Source of the DNA: Hedera helix | Lineage: Eukaryota; Streptophyta; Magnoliopsida; Apiales; Araliaceae | Direction: 5' to 3' | Length of the DNA stretch: 64,000 nucleotides | Assembly (NCBI GenBank): GCA_947179155.2 | Contig: OX359270.1 | Span: 5,897,577-5,961,576 of the forward strand | In this document: in pieces, positions 35,173 to 47,370 of the stretch | Layout of the letters: the number at the start of each line of letters is the position of its first letter | How positions within the stretch are numbered: position 1 is the first letter of the stretch | Made by a program: the position numbers and the translations under genes | Notes under the pieces: generated by a model | What the model saw: only the letters and a program-made list of their open reading frames with translations | Told to the model about the DNA's origin: nothing | The model's database searches: none

Positions 35173-35640
35173 ACTCGTCCCTCGATCCGAACCCCCAAAT
35201 ACTTTAACTTCATCCATGAACTTCACTCGATGGTCGCTCTTCTTAGTCTTCTTTCCACGCATAGACTGTCCATCTAACACACAAATTAATTTTTCATTCT
35301 TCCAACCTTGAAGAATTAATTTGTCTTCCTTGAACACTTTGCAAGAATCTCCTTGACCCACGTATGTATATCCATGTGAGAATAATTCTCTCAATGAAAT
35401 TATATTTTCACCACAACTGGGGACATTATATACCTTCTCAAGAATTTTTGTAGAACCATCATGAAATTTGAAATGAACACTTCCAACGCCTTCAATTTTC
35501 ACTATCTTTTTATTTATTGAATTAACGTAGCCAAATTCTTCATTTTGCTTCAAACTCTTAAAGCAAACTTTCTCCTTACATATATGCATAGAAACTGCAG
35601 AATCCAATACCCAATCATATTCATTATAGTCACTCTTAGC
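35167..35640 (-). pseudogene. Copia protease-region remnant
   Basis: The minus-strand frame reads MDSAVSMHICKEKVCF, IEGVGSVHFKFHDGSTKILE, VPSCGENIISLRELFSHGYT and LILQGWKNEKLICVLDG. This is the region between gag and integrase of plant Copia polyproteins. The protease motif, normally DSGAS/DSGCS, reads DSAVS here, so the active site is damaged. The frame runs into the 3' LTR with no integrase or RT after it. Confidence 0.8.
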
Positions 35641-36500
35641 TGTTAAAATAACTTATTCTTCAGCTTCACTAAGCAAATTAACATCTTCAACTTTTTCTTT
35701 CTCCTTCAGTTTTTCTTGATGTTTCCTTAGACTTTTCATGTCATTCTTTAATCTTATGCATTGGTATTGGATGTAAACCTTCTCTCCATAATAATAACAC
35801 TCTATATCACTGTAATCTTTTGGTCTGGATCTTGATATTCCTCTACTATTATCTTTCTATTGATGCCTCCCTCGATTGGAACCTTCCACGGTTAGTGCTT
35901 ATTCACCAATGTTATTGCTCTTTTCTCCCATCAACTTTTGATTTTCTCACAAAACAGTAACCTAAAATCAAAGTTGATTTTTCCACTTATAATGTTTGCA
36001 TTGATAACTTGTAAGACTTGGGCAAAGATGACAATAAAAGTAATGACTTCTCCCCATCTTCCATTTTTTCATCCGTTTGCTGCATAAAAGTGTTTAGATG
36101 ATCATGAAAATTCGTCCCTTCTTCCATCTTCAAGGAGTACAATTTTATTTTCAATCACAATTTGTTGGCTAGCGATTTCGAAGCATAACTCTTCTCGAGT
36201 TTTTTTTCGTAACTTTTTTGGATCAGTCTCTTTCAACACATCACACTTTATTTCAGGTGCTAACAACGAACGTATCATGCTTACGTTCTTGCGAATTGTT
36301 TGCTAGTTTGGTTCTTTCATCTCATATGGTTTTTTTCTCCTCCAAAGCTTGATCAAGTCCTTGCAACACCAAAAGATCTTACACATTATTCTGCCACAAT
36401 GTGAAATTTCTTTTCCCATTAAACATTGAAAGCTTAAATTTACCCAAATTCATCGCCATTGTATTACGCAAATTAATTCTCTCTACCTTATATGCAATGA
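35641..36500 (-). pseudogene. Copia gag remnant
   Basis: On the minus strand from ~36460: MAMNLGKFKLSMFNGKRNFT with LWQNNV, then LLVLQGLDQALEEKKPYEMK, then IRSLLAPEIKCDVLKETDPK. These are diagnostic of Copia gag (UBN2-type). Several stops and frame changes follow. Translated by eye, so details are approximate. Confidence 0.75.
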
Positions 36501-36520
36501 ACCTAGTTCTTAATACCAAT

Positions 36521-36853
36521 TGTTAGGAATTAAATAATGCAAAACAAACAACACAATATTTAACGTAGTTTGATCCTCAATAACCTAATCCACAAAGCTA
36601 ACTTCAATGTAATAATCTCGACAGTATAACTTTTGCACGGAATAAAAGTTGAAAAATCCTCCCTCATACAACAACCCAAGAGCCAATTACATTATCTCTC
36701 AACTCTTTTGCATGTTACTACCTCTTGGTTGTGTTCTCTCTCTAAACACAAGACTCTATTTATAGAGTATCCACAACTCTCATTCTCCCAATTTAATTAG
36801 GACACTATATTATAATAAATATATCTACTATAAAAATAATTTTTGCCCATAAA
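36521..36853 (-). repeat. Copia 5' LTR (right), first part
   Basis: Starts TGTTAGGAATTAAATAATGC and runs to GCCCATAAA, where the CACTA end begins. The remainder of the LTR (…CTCATAATACCTAACA) reappears at ~60470-60486. Confidence 0.8.
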
Positions 36854-37481
36854 TACTACAAGAAAAAGTGCTAATTACGACGGAATATTCCATCGAAAAT
36901 AACCTTATTAAGTCGGAATAAGGCTATTTTTGACAGAATCGTCTGTAAAAAATTTGGTCGATTATAACCTAATCAAAAATAAATCCGTCAGAAAGTCTGT
37001 TGGAAATATATTTCGTCAACGAAATTATTGTCGATGGAAATTCAGTCGGAGATAAGATAATTTCAATGGACTTTAATTCCGACAGACACAAACGTTGGAG
37101 ATATGCTTCCACGTGTCGTGTTCCCATTGATGCTGGGAAAGTATATTTTCGACGAATTTCAGTCAAAAATAGCTTATTTCGTAGGAAATAATGATTTTTT
37201 TAAAATATTTTTTTTATTTTTTTAATTTCCAGGATTTTGAACTATATTTTGTACTTGTACCTATTTTCAATCCCAACAATAACACATACATATAAACAAT
37301 AACACATACATATAAACTAACTTACGATGTATAACTGTTTTCATCCCAACAATAACACACACATATAAACTAACTGCACGATGCACAATGTAAGTATGAT
37401 GTATAAAATATAAGTTAAACGATTGCAATGATGTACAAATAAAGTTAAACGATTATAAAAATGTGCAAATATAGCTACAAG

Positions 37482-38191
37482 TAGACATGCACAGTAGGCC
37501 AACCTGGTCCGGCCTGGCCTGGGCCTGGGCCTGGTAGGCTTTGGCCGTTGACCAGGCCGGGCCAGACTTTGACTTTTGGGCCTGTAGGCCGGGCCAGGCC
37601 GGGTTTCTCAATAAAAGTCTGGCCTTTTTAGGCCTGTAGGCCAGACCTGTAGGCTAGGCCGGGCCAGGTCTTGGGTCGGGTCAAGCCAGTCCAGTCCTTG
37701 GGTCGGGCCGGGCCAGGCCAGGCCTAAAAATGTAATCAACTAATTTTTAATGTGAAATATAAATATTAAATAAGCTAACTACTATATTAATTAAATGTAT
37801 TGACAAAAAATTAAAAATGAGTAACTAATCAATAATAAATAATGAGTCGGTTATAAATATTTTGCTTTAAAATATTTTAAAAATATCTTCAAAATTCAAA
37901 TCTTCAAAAAATGTATCTTCCTAACTTTAAAAAATATCTCTTCATTATATTTTCAAAAAATATATCTTCAATTTTCAAAAAAAAATATATATTAAATACT
38001 AATGGATGTGCAATTTCGCGTAGGCTGGGCCGGGCATTTGCATAAGCCGGGCTTTTTCGTAGGCCGGGTCAGGCCGGACTTTTACGTCAAAATAGTAGCC
38101 TGTTCAAAGACTGAAGGCCGGATCGGCCCGGCCCGGGCTTTGACCTGGCCGGTCTCAGGCCAGGTCGCCGTAGGCTTTTTATGCATCTCTA
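37482..38191. mobile_element. Non-autonomous hAT element rich in GGCCGGGCC motifs
   Basis: An exact 8-bp duplication, GCTACAAG, flanks it (37474-37481 and 38192-38199). The ends are inverted repeats: left TAGACATGCACAGTAGGCC, right complement TAGAGATGCATAAAAAGCC. The subterminal ~230 bases on the left and ~180 on the right are GC-rich arrays of GGCCGGGC, GGCCAGGC and GGCCTG, sharply unlike the AT-rich centre. It is inserted in the 3' part of the CACTA element. 710 bases, no coding capacity. Confidence 0.85.
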
Positions 38192-38268
38192 GCTACAAGT
38201 AATAATATAAGTGTTAGCTACAACTATCTATCACTATCATCAGACGGGGATTGACGAGGCTGCTCCGG

Positions 38269-41200
38269 TGTAAGACCTCGAATTTTAATAAATAGATTTT
38301 ATTTTTTCTCATAATTTTATGCCTAATAGTAAGGTTTTAAATTAAAAAAAATTAAAGTTAAGGATGTTATGTGTAAAATTTTTATGTCGGACAATATTTG
38401 ATTGGTTGGGGAATATTCGTTTTGTCGGGGAATATTCATTCTGTTGGAGAATATTTGTACAACGGCGCCGAAATATTCAGTTATGGGTGGACCCCACAAC
38501 GAAATATTATCAGATATAGAAAACGATAGCAGTAGTCTTTTTAAATAAAAATGGTCAACGATATTATCACTTTTAACTGTTAAAATACCCAGTAATAAAA
38601 GTATAGTAGCATATGGTATTTTACAGCAGTACACGATATTACACAATGTTTAAATTATTGAACTGATAAAGTGGCTATCTGATATGGTTGAATTATATGA
38701 TATTTTTATTCCCTAATACTTAGTTTTTATATTTATTGTGTGCTGAAATGTTTAATTATTTAGCATATTTTGATTTTAATAGGTTTTATAGGATTTTAGT
38801 TAATTTAATTAATTTTATAGTATTTTTATATTTATTTTTATTTATCTGTTTTTATTTATTTTTATTATTTTAGGTGTTTTATTTATTATTATGCATTATT
38901 ATTATTTTTAGTATTTTTATATTATTTTTATTTATTTTTAATTTCATTTTGTAGGAAAGAAGAAGTCTGATGGCATTAATTAAGCTGTCAAGGAGAGGTT
39001 GGCGCCATGCGCGCAATAGTTTCAACAGGCAAGCGATCACACGACGTCGCAGCAGGAGAATCGAGTAACAGCATTCCGCGTAATGCGCGGGAATGCATAA
39101 GAAATCCAGAACGCGCGCAATGCGCGGGCGCGCGTGAGTTGTCCAGTATTGTAGCGAAGGTTTTGTTTGGCTGCGCGGAAATTGTCCAAAATGAGATTAT
39201 TTCGGGATTTTTGCTACTTTTTGATTCCAAATTGGATTTTAATTCCAATTAGGGTTAGGATAATAATTATTTTATTTTTCTTTTATTTTTAATTGTAAAT
39301 CCTACTAGGGTTAGGAGGATTTTGGAGCCTATAAATAGAGGGCTTGACACACAATATAAAATACAACTTTTATTAGAATAAAAATTATCTCTTCTATTAT
39401 TTAGTATTCTTTATAATTATGAGTAGTTAATTTATTTTTCTTGGTTTAAGTGATTGAAGCCATCAAGATTTATACACTGTGATATCTAATTTATTTTAAT
39501 TGTTCAATTTATATTTTGAGTATTGAATATTTTTCTGTGTTAATTTTATGATTAATTCGTTTAATTGCTAGGATGCATACTAGTTTATTATTCGTTGAAA
39601 TCTACTGCTAAATTAAATATCAAATCCGTAATTGTTTGGTCACTTTAATTTTCGAAGCAACTAAGATTAATAATTATTTTGCTTATCAAAATATTATTTT
39701 ATCTTAGGAAGAATATTCATCTAGATTAAATGCAGACACTTGGATTGTGTTGTTTAGTTCAACGATCTCTCTATTTCTTTATGCTGCTACTAGGTTAAAT
39801 CTTTAGCGCTTGTCTGAGATTATTTAGTAGTAAGGGTTATTTAGATCGCTTGTTTCTGCTTAACTAAAATTAAGGAGAGATAGGAAAATTATTCGAATGG
39901 GAGTAATTATTCCACGTTGAATATTTAAAATATGAATTGATTTATTCTTGCATCAGTGATCAGTTGTAAATTCTTGATGGTGGATGTTAACTTAAACCAA
40001 GGTTTTTTTCTTCTTATTTATTTCTTGCATATTTATTTTAATTAATTTTATTTAAATTATTTCTTTAATTACAAAACCCCCCAATTTTAGTTTACAAAAC
40101 ATAAAATTAAATAATCATTCTCTGTGGGATCGACTCTTGCTTACACTACTACATATTTATTTTTCAAAATAAGATTTTATTTTTGGGTGCTTGCGACATC
40201 ACACCACTATCGCACAGTATTTTATCAATAATTGTCATTACATAACATTTTATATTATTAAATCAATAATTGTCATTACACAATATTTTACATTATTAAA
40301 TCAATAATTGTCATTATACAATATTTTACCTTGTTAATTACACAACGGTCCGTATTATTGAATCAATAATTGTCATAATGTACAACATCTTGCATTATTG
40401 GGCCAATAATTATTATGGTAGTAGTCACGGGTATTAAACAGTTAGACAGATTTATTAATTGAAAAAAATTGTATGTTCAATAATTGGGATATTAAATTAA
40501 TAAAATAATATGTAAGTGTGTTACACATGTAAGTGTGTATATTACACGTGTAAGTGTGTAATACGTATAAATGTGTAACGCGTGTAAATGTGTAACACAT
40601 ATAGGCGTGAAACGCGTGTTGGTTAACGAACGTTGCAGATTAAAGTGTGAAACATGGGTTGTCTGACGAATGGTTTAGATTAAAAGATGAGATTAAAATG
40701 TGTAACGTGTGTGTGTGAAAAAGTTGGTTAGGCTCTGGCTATAAATAGGGGACTTAACATAAGGAGTTTCATACATTCCTTACTCAATCTTTTTTTCACT
40801 CTCTAAATATTTCTTAGTATAAGTGTCTCTCTGAGTGTATTAAAATTATTTTAATCGTTGAAGATATGGAAGGGTACGAGTATTGTTCAAGTAAATTTTT
40901 TTTATAAAAGTTATATAAACACTCAGACACACATCAATTTACAACTCTTCATTTAGAAGACTCTTCTATTAGAAGATTTATTTTGAAAAACTTCCTTTGA
41001 AAGATTTTACTTTGAAAAATTATTTTTCTTTAAAAACTATTTTGAAGTATATTTATACTATATAGTCATTTTGATGATTTTATATACATAAAATTGGTAT
41101 GTGCTATTTACTAATTAAATTATAAATATACATATAAGTTGATCAACCTTATAAAAGCTGTATTTAGTCACGAGATAAGGTAAGGGGTATTATTTTTTTA

Positions 41201-42436
41201 ATCATCATAAAGGGATATTATTTTCTTTTTTACTTGTAAGGGATACTATCTTTTTCATCTTTTATCACTTAAACTTACTACGGTAAGAAAATATCTCATT
41301 TGTACCTATAATATTATTAAACGGTAAAAATTCTTGAATTAATAATTCATTAATATTCCCTTAATAGTTTGCACTTCATCTAATACCTTTTGACAAGAAC
41401 ATTCCTATTAAATTTCCATCGCCATATTTGAACTGTGAACTTTTGGATCTTGAACTTTTGAACTGTGGACATTTATTTAAACTGTGAACATTTTAGACTA
41501 ATTCCTTGTATCGTAAACCTTACCGTTAAACTTCTTCCCTGTGGATCTTGGGCATTACTCTTGGACTTGAACACCTTTTTCTCTACATCATGTTGACAAT
41601 TTGGATATTATTTGAATCTGGACAAAGTAAAATTTGTTAACTTCTAATGTTATTGTTTATCCTGTTTCTTCTGTTCATTATTTATATCTCTGTTGTTATT
41701 TCAATCATCAAGAATCAGGTTGTTCTGGATATCTGAGGCCTGGGACACAGATGATAAGTTAAAGGCGATATAGGATAAATGCGATATAATTTTTGGGTGT
41801 CTTGGTCGGATGACAAGGACACATGATGAATATTCTCTTTGGTCGGGGTAAAGAAAAACTGTTGTTTGGCATGATCATGACCAGTAGTGTTTCAGATGAT
41901 AAAAGTTGATGATGATTTTCTTAAAAAGAGAAGCTAGTAGACATCATGATCTACTTGATTCTCTTAGTGGTGGTTATTTCACTACAGTTAAACTTTGTTA
42001 AAAACATAAACTGCTGTTGTTGATTTAAATCTTGTTGTTTATATTATTACTCTATTAACAACTCAACTACAACTATTGATTTAAAACTTATTGTCTATTA
42101 TATTCAATTAAGAACTCAACTATTGAAAGCTAATAATAATTTATTTTTTATTATCTTAGTCATGATATTCCTTACTGGGCTATTTGAGCTCACCATTTCC
42201 TTTTTGTTCAATTGTTTAGGAAATGAGAGCGTAGCCGGGACTAGCGAGGAGGAAAGGGGAATGGAGTAGCTGTCCGAGTTAGTTGCTATAGTAGTCTTCA
42301 CTGTATTATAGAATAGTAATAATTGTGAAGACTTAGTTGTGTATTATTAGGTACAGTACAGTGTATTGTAATAATTTTGTTATAGTTTTTTGTCGGCTCA
42401 AATTGGGTGGTGTGGACCTGATTTGGGGACGCCACA
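38269..42436 (+). repeat. Gypsy 5' LTR (LTR 2, intron-containing), with nested solo LTR
   Basis: About 2.64 kb without the nested insertion. TATA box at 40740-40747. The leader segment 40891-41137 begins GTAAAT and ends ...ATATAA|GTTGATC. Its acceptor AG has changed to AA relative to LTR 3, so in this copy it could no longer splice at that site. Confidence 0.85.
38680..40206 (+). mobile_element. Solo LTR of a different gypsy lineage (Tat/Athila/Ogre-like)
   Basis: An exact 5-bp duplication, CTATC, flanks it (38675-38679 and 40207-40211). The 1527 bases run from TGATATGGTTGAA to GACATCACACCA. It contains a GC-rich block (39005-39135, repeated GCGCGGG and GCGCGC), a TATA box CTATAAATAGAGGG (~39340) and, near the end, TCTCTGTGGGATCGACTC. 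This last type of sequence (TCCCTGTGGATTCGAC...) marks the U5 end of Tat/Athila-type LTRs. Lineage is by resemblance only. It lies inside the gypsy 5' LTR and is younger than it. Confidence 0.8.
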
Positions 42437-42628
42437 GTTGGTATCAGAGCTTAGAGATATGATCTTGAATGAAGATCTGGGATTAGAACTAGGAGGGGAG
42501 AGGCGATTAGAATCCTTCGCTAGTGTGTCCTATCTAAGTTAAATTTTGCTAGTTGGCTTAAATGAAGCGACAAAAAGTGATAAGTCAGTTTGTTTAAACT
42601 AACCTTTGTTTTGTGACCACATTTCAGA

Positions 42629-43806
42629 ATGGCATCTGAAAAGCAAGGGATGAATTATGTGGCAGAAAATAAGAGGCTATAAATAATCCTCCTGCAGCCT
42701 CCGAAAATAACACAGGTGGCCATGTGAATTATGATGGTTTCTTTAGAAACTTTATGTAATTCATGCAAAATGAAGTAAGGGAAACTCCCACGGGTGGAAA
42801 TGCTGGTAATTCAAGGATGGTCATTGCGAAGCAGTTTAAGGAGTTCGGACCACCTGAATTTTTCGGGAAGACGGACCCATTTAAGGCAGAAGCATGACTG
42901 AAGCAGATGACAAAGATATTTGATATTTTGCACTGCACTGAGATTAGAAGGTTTCATTTGCTACCTTCATGCTAAGAGGAGAAGCAGACCATTGGTGGGA
43001 ATCGATAAAACGTACCCATCATTCAGCACTTGAGATGTCCTGGACGGAGTTTTAGGATTTGTTTAATGAGAAGTATTTTTTAGAAAGTGTCCGCCATATG
43101 AAAGAGGTGGAATTTATTAAACTAGAACAGGGGAACATAACTGTTTCTCAATACGAAGCCAAGTTTGTAGAGTTATCTTGATTCACGCTTCATTTGGTGG
43201 ACGATGAAGTCTAAATAACTCATATGTTCTTACGAGGCTTGAGACCCAAAATTTACCAACACCTCATCTCTCACAAACTTTGTTTATATTCGGATGTGGT
43301 GGATAGGGCTCAAAGGGTCGAACAGGAAGATGAAATATTGTAACCAAGAGTCAATGACCAACCAAGAGGAAGAAATAACGATAACAATTACGGAATGCGA
43401 ACTGTAGAGGCGGTAATCACCATTTCGGAAATAATAACCACTTCAGTGGTAATTTCGGTCCAGATAAAAGAAGGGGAGAAATAAGTTGGAATAATTTTAA
43501 GAGAAAGAGATCCCACAATGATCACGGAAAGGCACCAGCACCAACATTAACACCGATAATAGTTTCAAGGGGAGGAGATCAACCACCCATAAAATGCTAC
43601 AGGTGTGGTCAAGAAGGTCACATCAGCCCAAACTGCACTCAGCAATCCAAGTCTTGTTATAATTGTAGAAAAGAATGTCATATTGCTCGATTTTGTCCTA
43701 TTAAAAAATTAAGTCCAGTAGCGATAATGGCTCCAAAGGCTGGCACAAACAAGAAAAAATCTATAGTCCAGGGGAGAGCTTTTGTTATAACGTCTCAGAA
43801 GGCATA
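42629..43806 (+). pseudogene. Gypsy gag remnant with two zinc knuckles
   Basis: Starts MASEKQGMNYV and breaks early. Recognisable gag blocks appear in shifting frames: FKEFGPPEFFGKTDPFKAEA, then GEADHWWESIKRTHH, MSWTEF, HMKEVEFIKLEQGNITVSQY and FLRGLRPKIYQHLISHKL. Two CCHC knuckles are intact at ~43595-43690: CYRCGQEGHISPNC and CYNCRKECHIARFC. At least six stops or shifts make it non-functional. Confidence 0.85.
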
Positions 43807-43810
43807 AAAC

Positions 43811-44275
43811 TTGAACGAGGTGATAACCGGTAAGCTATTCCTAAACTCTTGTGAAGTCTATACCCTATTAGATATTGGTTCTACCCACTTTTTTATCTCA
43901 CCTGCATGTGCTCAAACTTTAAATTTGATTATTAAAAATTTAGACTTTGACTTATGTGTTGAAAATCTATTAGGGGAAATAGCCGTTAAATCTACTGTTT
44001 ATAAATCTTGTTTGGTTCAAATCAATAACCTCACACAACCCATTGACCTTATCTCTTTGAAAATGCATGAGTTTGATGTGATCTTAGGAATTGATTGGTT
44101 GACTACCCACCATACTAAAATTGATTACTTCCATAAGCTCATTAGCTTTCATATTCTTAACCAACGTATTATGCAAATTCAAGAAATCAAACTTTTGAAA
44201 TCTGTAATCGTTATTTCTAGCCATAAAACCATTTGTTTATTAAAAAGTAACATTCCTTGGGCATGTGTTTTTTAA
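43811..44275 (+). pseudogene. Gypsy aspartic protease remnant
   Basis: The open frame reads VITGKLFLNSCEVYTLLDIG, then STHFFISPACAQTL, and later MHEFDVILGIDWLTTHHTKI, the usual protease region of plant chromoviruses. The catalytic triplet normally reads D-S/T-G; here it is D-I-G, so the conserved Ser/Thr is lost. The frame ends where reverse transcriptase should begin, at a large deletion. Confidence 0.85.
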
Positions 44276-44930
44276 ACAAAGAATATCAGTTGATACCACG
44301 AAGATTGAAGCAATTTTAAACTGGGAGCAACTTAAGATAGTAACCGAAGTACGAAGTTTTCTGGGTCTAGCTGGTTATTATCTGAGATTTGTAGAAGGTT
44401 TTTCTTAAATTGTCACTCCACAAACTCAGCTGACTTGAAAAAAATACAAAATTCGAATAGAATAAGGAATGCGAGAAAAGCTTTCAAGAACTCAAGAGAA
44501 GACTCGTTTTAGCCCCTGTTCTAACTATACCATCAGGATCAGGAGGATTTGTTATCTACAACGATGCTTCAGGTAGTGGTCTAGGATGCGTGTTATGCAA
44601 CATGGGAAAGTTATAACTTATGTCTGTCGACAACTCAAAGACTAAGAGAAAAATTATCCTACTAATGACCTAAAGTTAGTAGCGGTCGTTTTCGCATTGA
44701 AGATCTAGAAACACTACTTGTACAGGGAAAAGGTAGAGATCTTTACAGATCATAAAAGTCTTAAGTATTTTTTCACCTGGAAGGAACTCAACATGTGACA
44801 GCAACACTGGTTTGAGTTTTTAAAAGATTATGACCACACTATCCAGTACCACCTAGGAAAGGTGAATGTGGTAGCTGATGCATTGAGTAGAAGATCATAT
44901 GCGAGTACGAATGTAATACTAATAACACAA
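44276..44930 (+). pseudogene. Gypsy RT connection / RNase H remnant
   Basis: It picks up directly at the end of the RT thumb: ISVDTTKIEAILNWEQLK, EVRSFLGLAGYYLRFVEGFS, FQELKRRLVLAPVLTIPSGS and IYNDASGSGLGCVL (RNase H, first catalytic Asp present). It ends near NVVADALSRRSY. The whole RT palm with its YxDD motif is missing between this and the protease, roughly 600 bases or more. Several stops follow in the RNase H part. Confidence 0.85.
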
Positions 44931-46490
44931 AGTTGCATTTTGTATGATTTACAAAAGATGGAGATAGAGCTAAAGTCACCAGGGACCCATATGAGGATCG
45001 CGCACATACGAGTAGAACTGACTTTAATCGCTAAAGTCAAAGCTGCTCAACCTACTGATCCAGAATTGATGAATATGATGAGAAAAGTACGAGAATGTGC
45101 TATTCTAGAAGCAAGAATTGATGAGAAAAGGGATACTCCGAGTAAATTCTCAACTCTATGTTCATAACGACCTTGAATTAAAGTATAAAATTATGATAGA
45201 GGCACACAATACGTCATTTGCAATTTATCCTGAAAGTACCAAAATGTATCGTGACCTTCGACATACATTTTGGTGGAACAATATGAAGAAGGAGATCTGT
45301 GACGCCCCCAAATCTGGGCCCACACAGCCCAAACTTGAGTCGTCAAAAGACTACAACAAAATTATTACAACAAAGCACAACGTACTACAATACAGTGTAT
45401 AATAATACACAACTAAGTCTTCACTATTATTGCCACACTATTTTACAAAACGTGAAGACTATGATAACTATTCCTCGGACCCTCACTCCATTCCCCGGCT
45501 AGACCCTGTTATGTTTTCATCTCCTGTTGAAAAACAATGGAACAAAAGAAAGGGTGTGCCCAAATAGCCCAGTAAGAAATATCATGACTAAGATAATGAC
45601 GAATAAATTATCATTAGCCTTCAACAGTTGAGTTCTTGATAGAATACAATAGAATACAAGGTTTATATCAAAAACTGCAGTTAAATTCTTAAACAATGTT
45701 CAGATCAATAATAGCAGCGGAATGAGCAATCTATTAGAAGAAAAATGCAGACTATAATGTCCACTCGCTTCTCTTTTTCGTAAAAACATCATCAACTTTT
45801 ATCATCTGAAATACCATTAGTCATGATAATATAAATTCACAGTTCCTGATCATAATCATGCACATCAACAGTTCATCTTTGCACTACGGGCCAAAGATAT
45901 TCAATATAGCACCAACGGTCATGATTATACCAGATTCAGCCTTCGGTCATAATCATACCAAACAACAGTTCATCTTTGCACTACGGGCCAAAGAGAACAT
46001 TCACCACGTGCCATAAAAGACACCGAACAGATGTATCGCCTTTAACCTATTATATCGCCTTTAACCTATCATCTGTTCAACAAATATATCACATCTGTGC
46101 CCCCGGCCACAGATATTCACAACAGCTTGATTTTTGGATGATTAGAATGATATAAATGATGAACAGAAGAAATAGGATAACAATAAGTATCGGAAGTTTA
46201 CTTTGTACAGATTCAAATAATGTCCAAATTGTCAACATGATGTGGAGTAAAATTTAAAAATGACATTCAAGATCCACAGTTCAGAATAACGGTTACAATT
46301 CAATAGAAAGGTTCACGTAAATAGGAAGGTTCAGTTGAAATAATGAAGTTCAACTATTATGGAACATATAATATTTTCAGGAATTATAGAAGCAATAGTT
46401 CCATAATAAATTTCGATTTAGGAGTATGAAAGAAAATAATATCCCTTACCGTAGCAGGTTTGATTAACAAAAGGTGAAGGAAATTAATAC

Positions 46491-46700
46491 AAAGGGTTAT
46501 TCACCAACAGGCGGCAATCCGCTCCGTAAGGTTATTCCCACAATTTAATAGAATTTGAGTACAAAGAGTTATTCACCAAACAGGCGGCAATCCGCTCCGT
46601 AAGGTTATTCTCAGAGATTAATAATAAATGAATACGAAAGGTTATTCACCAACAGGCGGCAATCCGCTCCGTAAGGTTATTCCCACAATTTAATACATGG
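46491..46700 (-). repeat. Tandem repeat, three ~73-bp units in solo LTR 4
   Basis: Units begin at 46491, 46563 and ~46637. Each holds GGTTATTCACCAACAGGCGG-like sequence and a small perfect hairpin, GCGGCAATCCGC, followed by TCCGTAAGGTTATTC. The units are absent from the other LTR copies of the family in this window. Confidence 0.8.
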
Positions 46701-47107
46701 AAATAAAAGGCACGTCTTATGAGTAAGGAAGAAACAATATTATTATCGAGAATCAAATAATGATAATCCCTTACCATAGTACGTTTGAATAATGGAAGAT
46801 GAAAAAGATGGTATCCCTTACCTCAACACGTGACTGGATATTGATTTAAATGAGGTTGATTAACTTGAACAGTACACGTATACTTATAGATCTTCACAAA
46901 TACTCAAGATGACTTAAGCACACTTAGAGAGAACTTTCACAAGAAGTATTTAGAGAGAGAAAGAAAGAACAAGTAAGGAAGTTTATGAAAAATCCTTAAG
47001 TTAAGGCTTCTATTTATAGCCAAAAATCTTATCATTCATTTAATCTAAACCATTCATTTAAAGATCATCTTTTAATCTACACCATCCATTTCAAATATTA
47101 TATTATC

Positions 47108-47370
47108 TTTAATCTACACCATTCATTTCATATCACCTAATAATCACCTAACTTTATATTATAAACAAATCAATTTAATTATTCAACAATAATTCACACT
47201 TTAATCTACACCATTCATTTCATATCACCTAATAATCACCTAACTTTATATTATAAACAAATCAATTCAATTATTCAACAATAATTCACACTTTAATCTA
47301 CACCATTCATTTCATATCACCTAATAATCACCTAACTTTATATTATAAACAAATAACTTTATCAATTCAA
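47108..47370 (-). repeat. Tandem repeat, three ~92-bp units in solo LTR 4
   Basis: Units start TTTAATCTACACCATTCATT at 47108, 47200 and 47292; the third is partial. They share TCACCTAATAATCACCTAAC and ATTCAACAATAATTCACAC. They lie upstream of the LTR's own TATA box, in U3. Confidence 0.8.

Noticed and set aside
39007..39252. Overlapping + and - frames of 81-86 codons in the GC-rich block of the inner solo LTR
   Set aside because: The stretch is LTR U3 sequence with GCGCGGG repeats; open frames on both strands reflect the lack of stop codons in GC-rich DNA.
42439..42450. Possible tRNA gene fragment (TGGTATCAGAGC)
   Set aside because: It sits directly after a 5' LTR and is the standard primer-binding site complementary to initiator-Met tRNA.
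46491..47370. CRISPR-like spaced repeats
   Set aside because: The units are contiguous 73- and 92-bp tandem repeats with no unique spacers, in a plant LTR.
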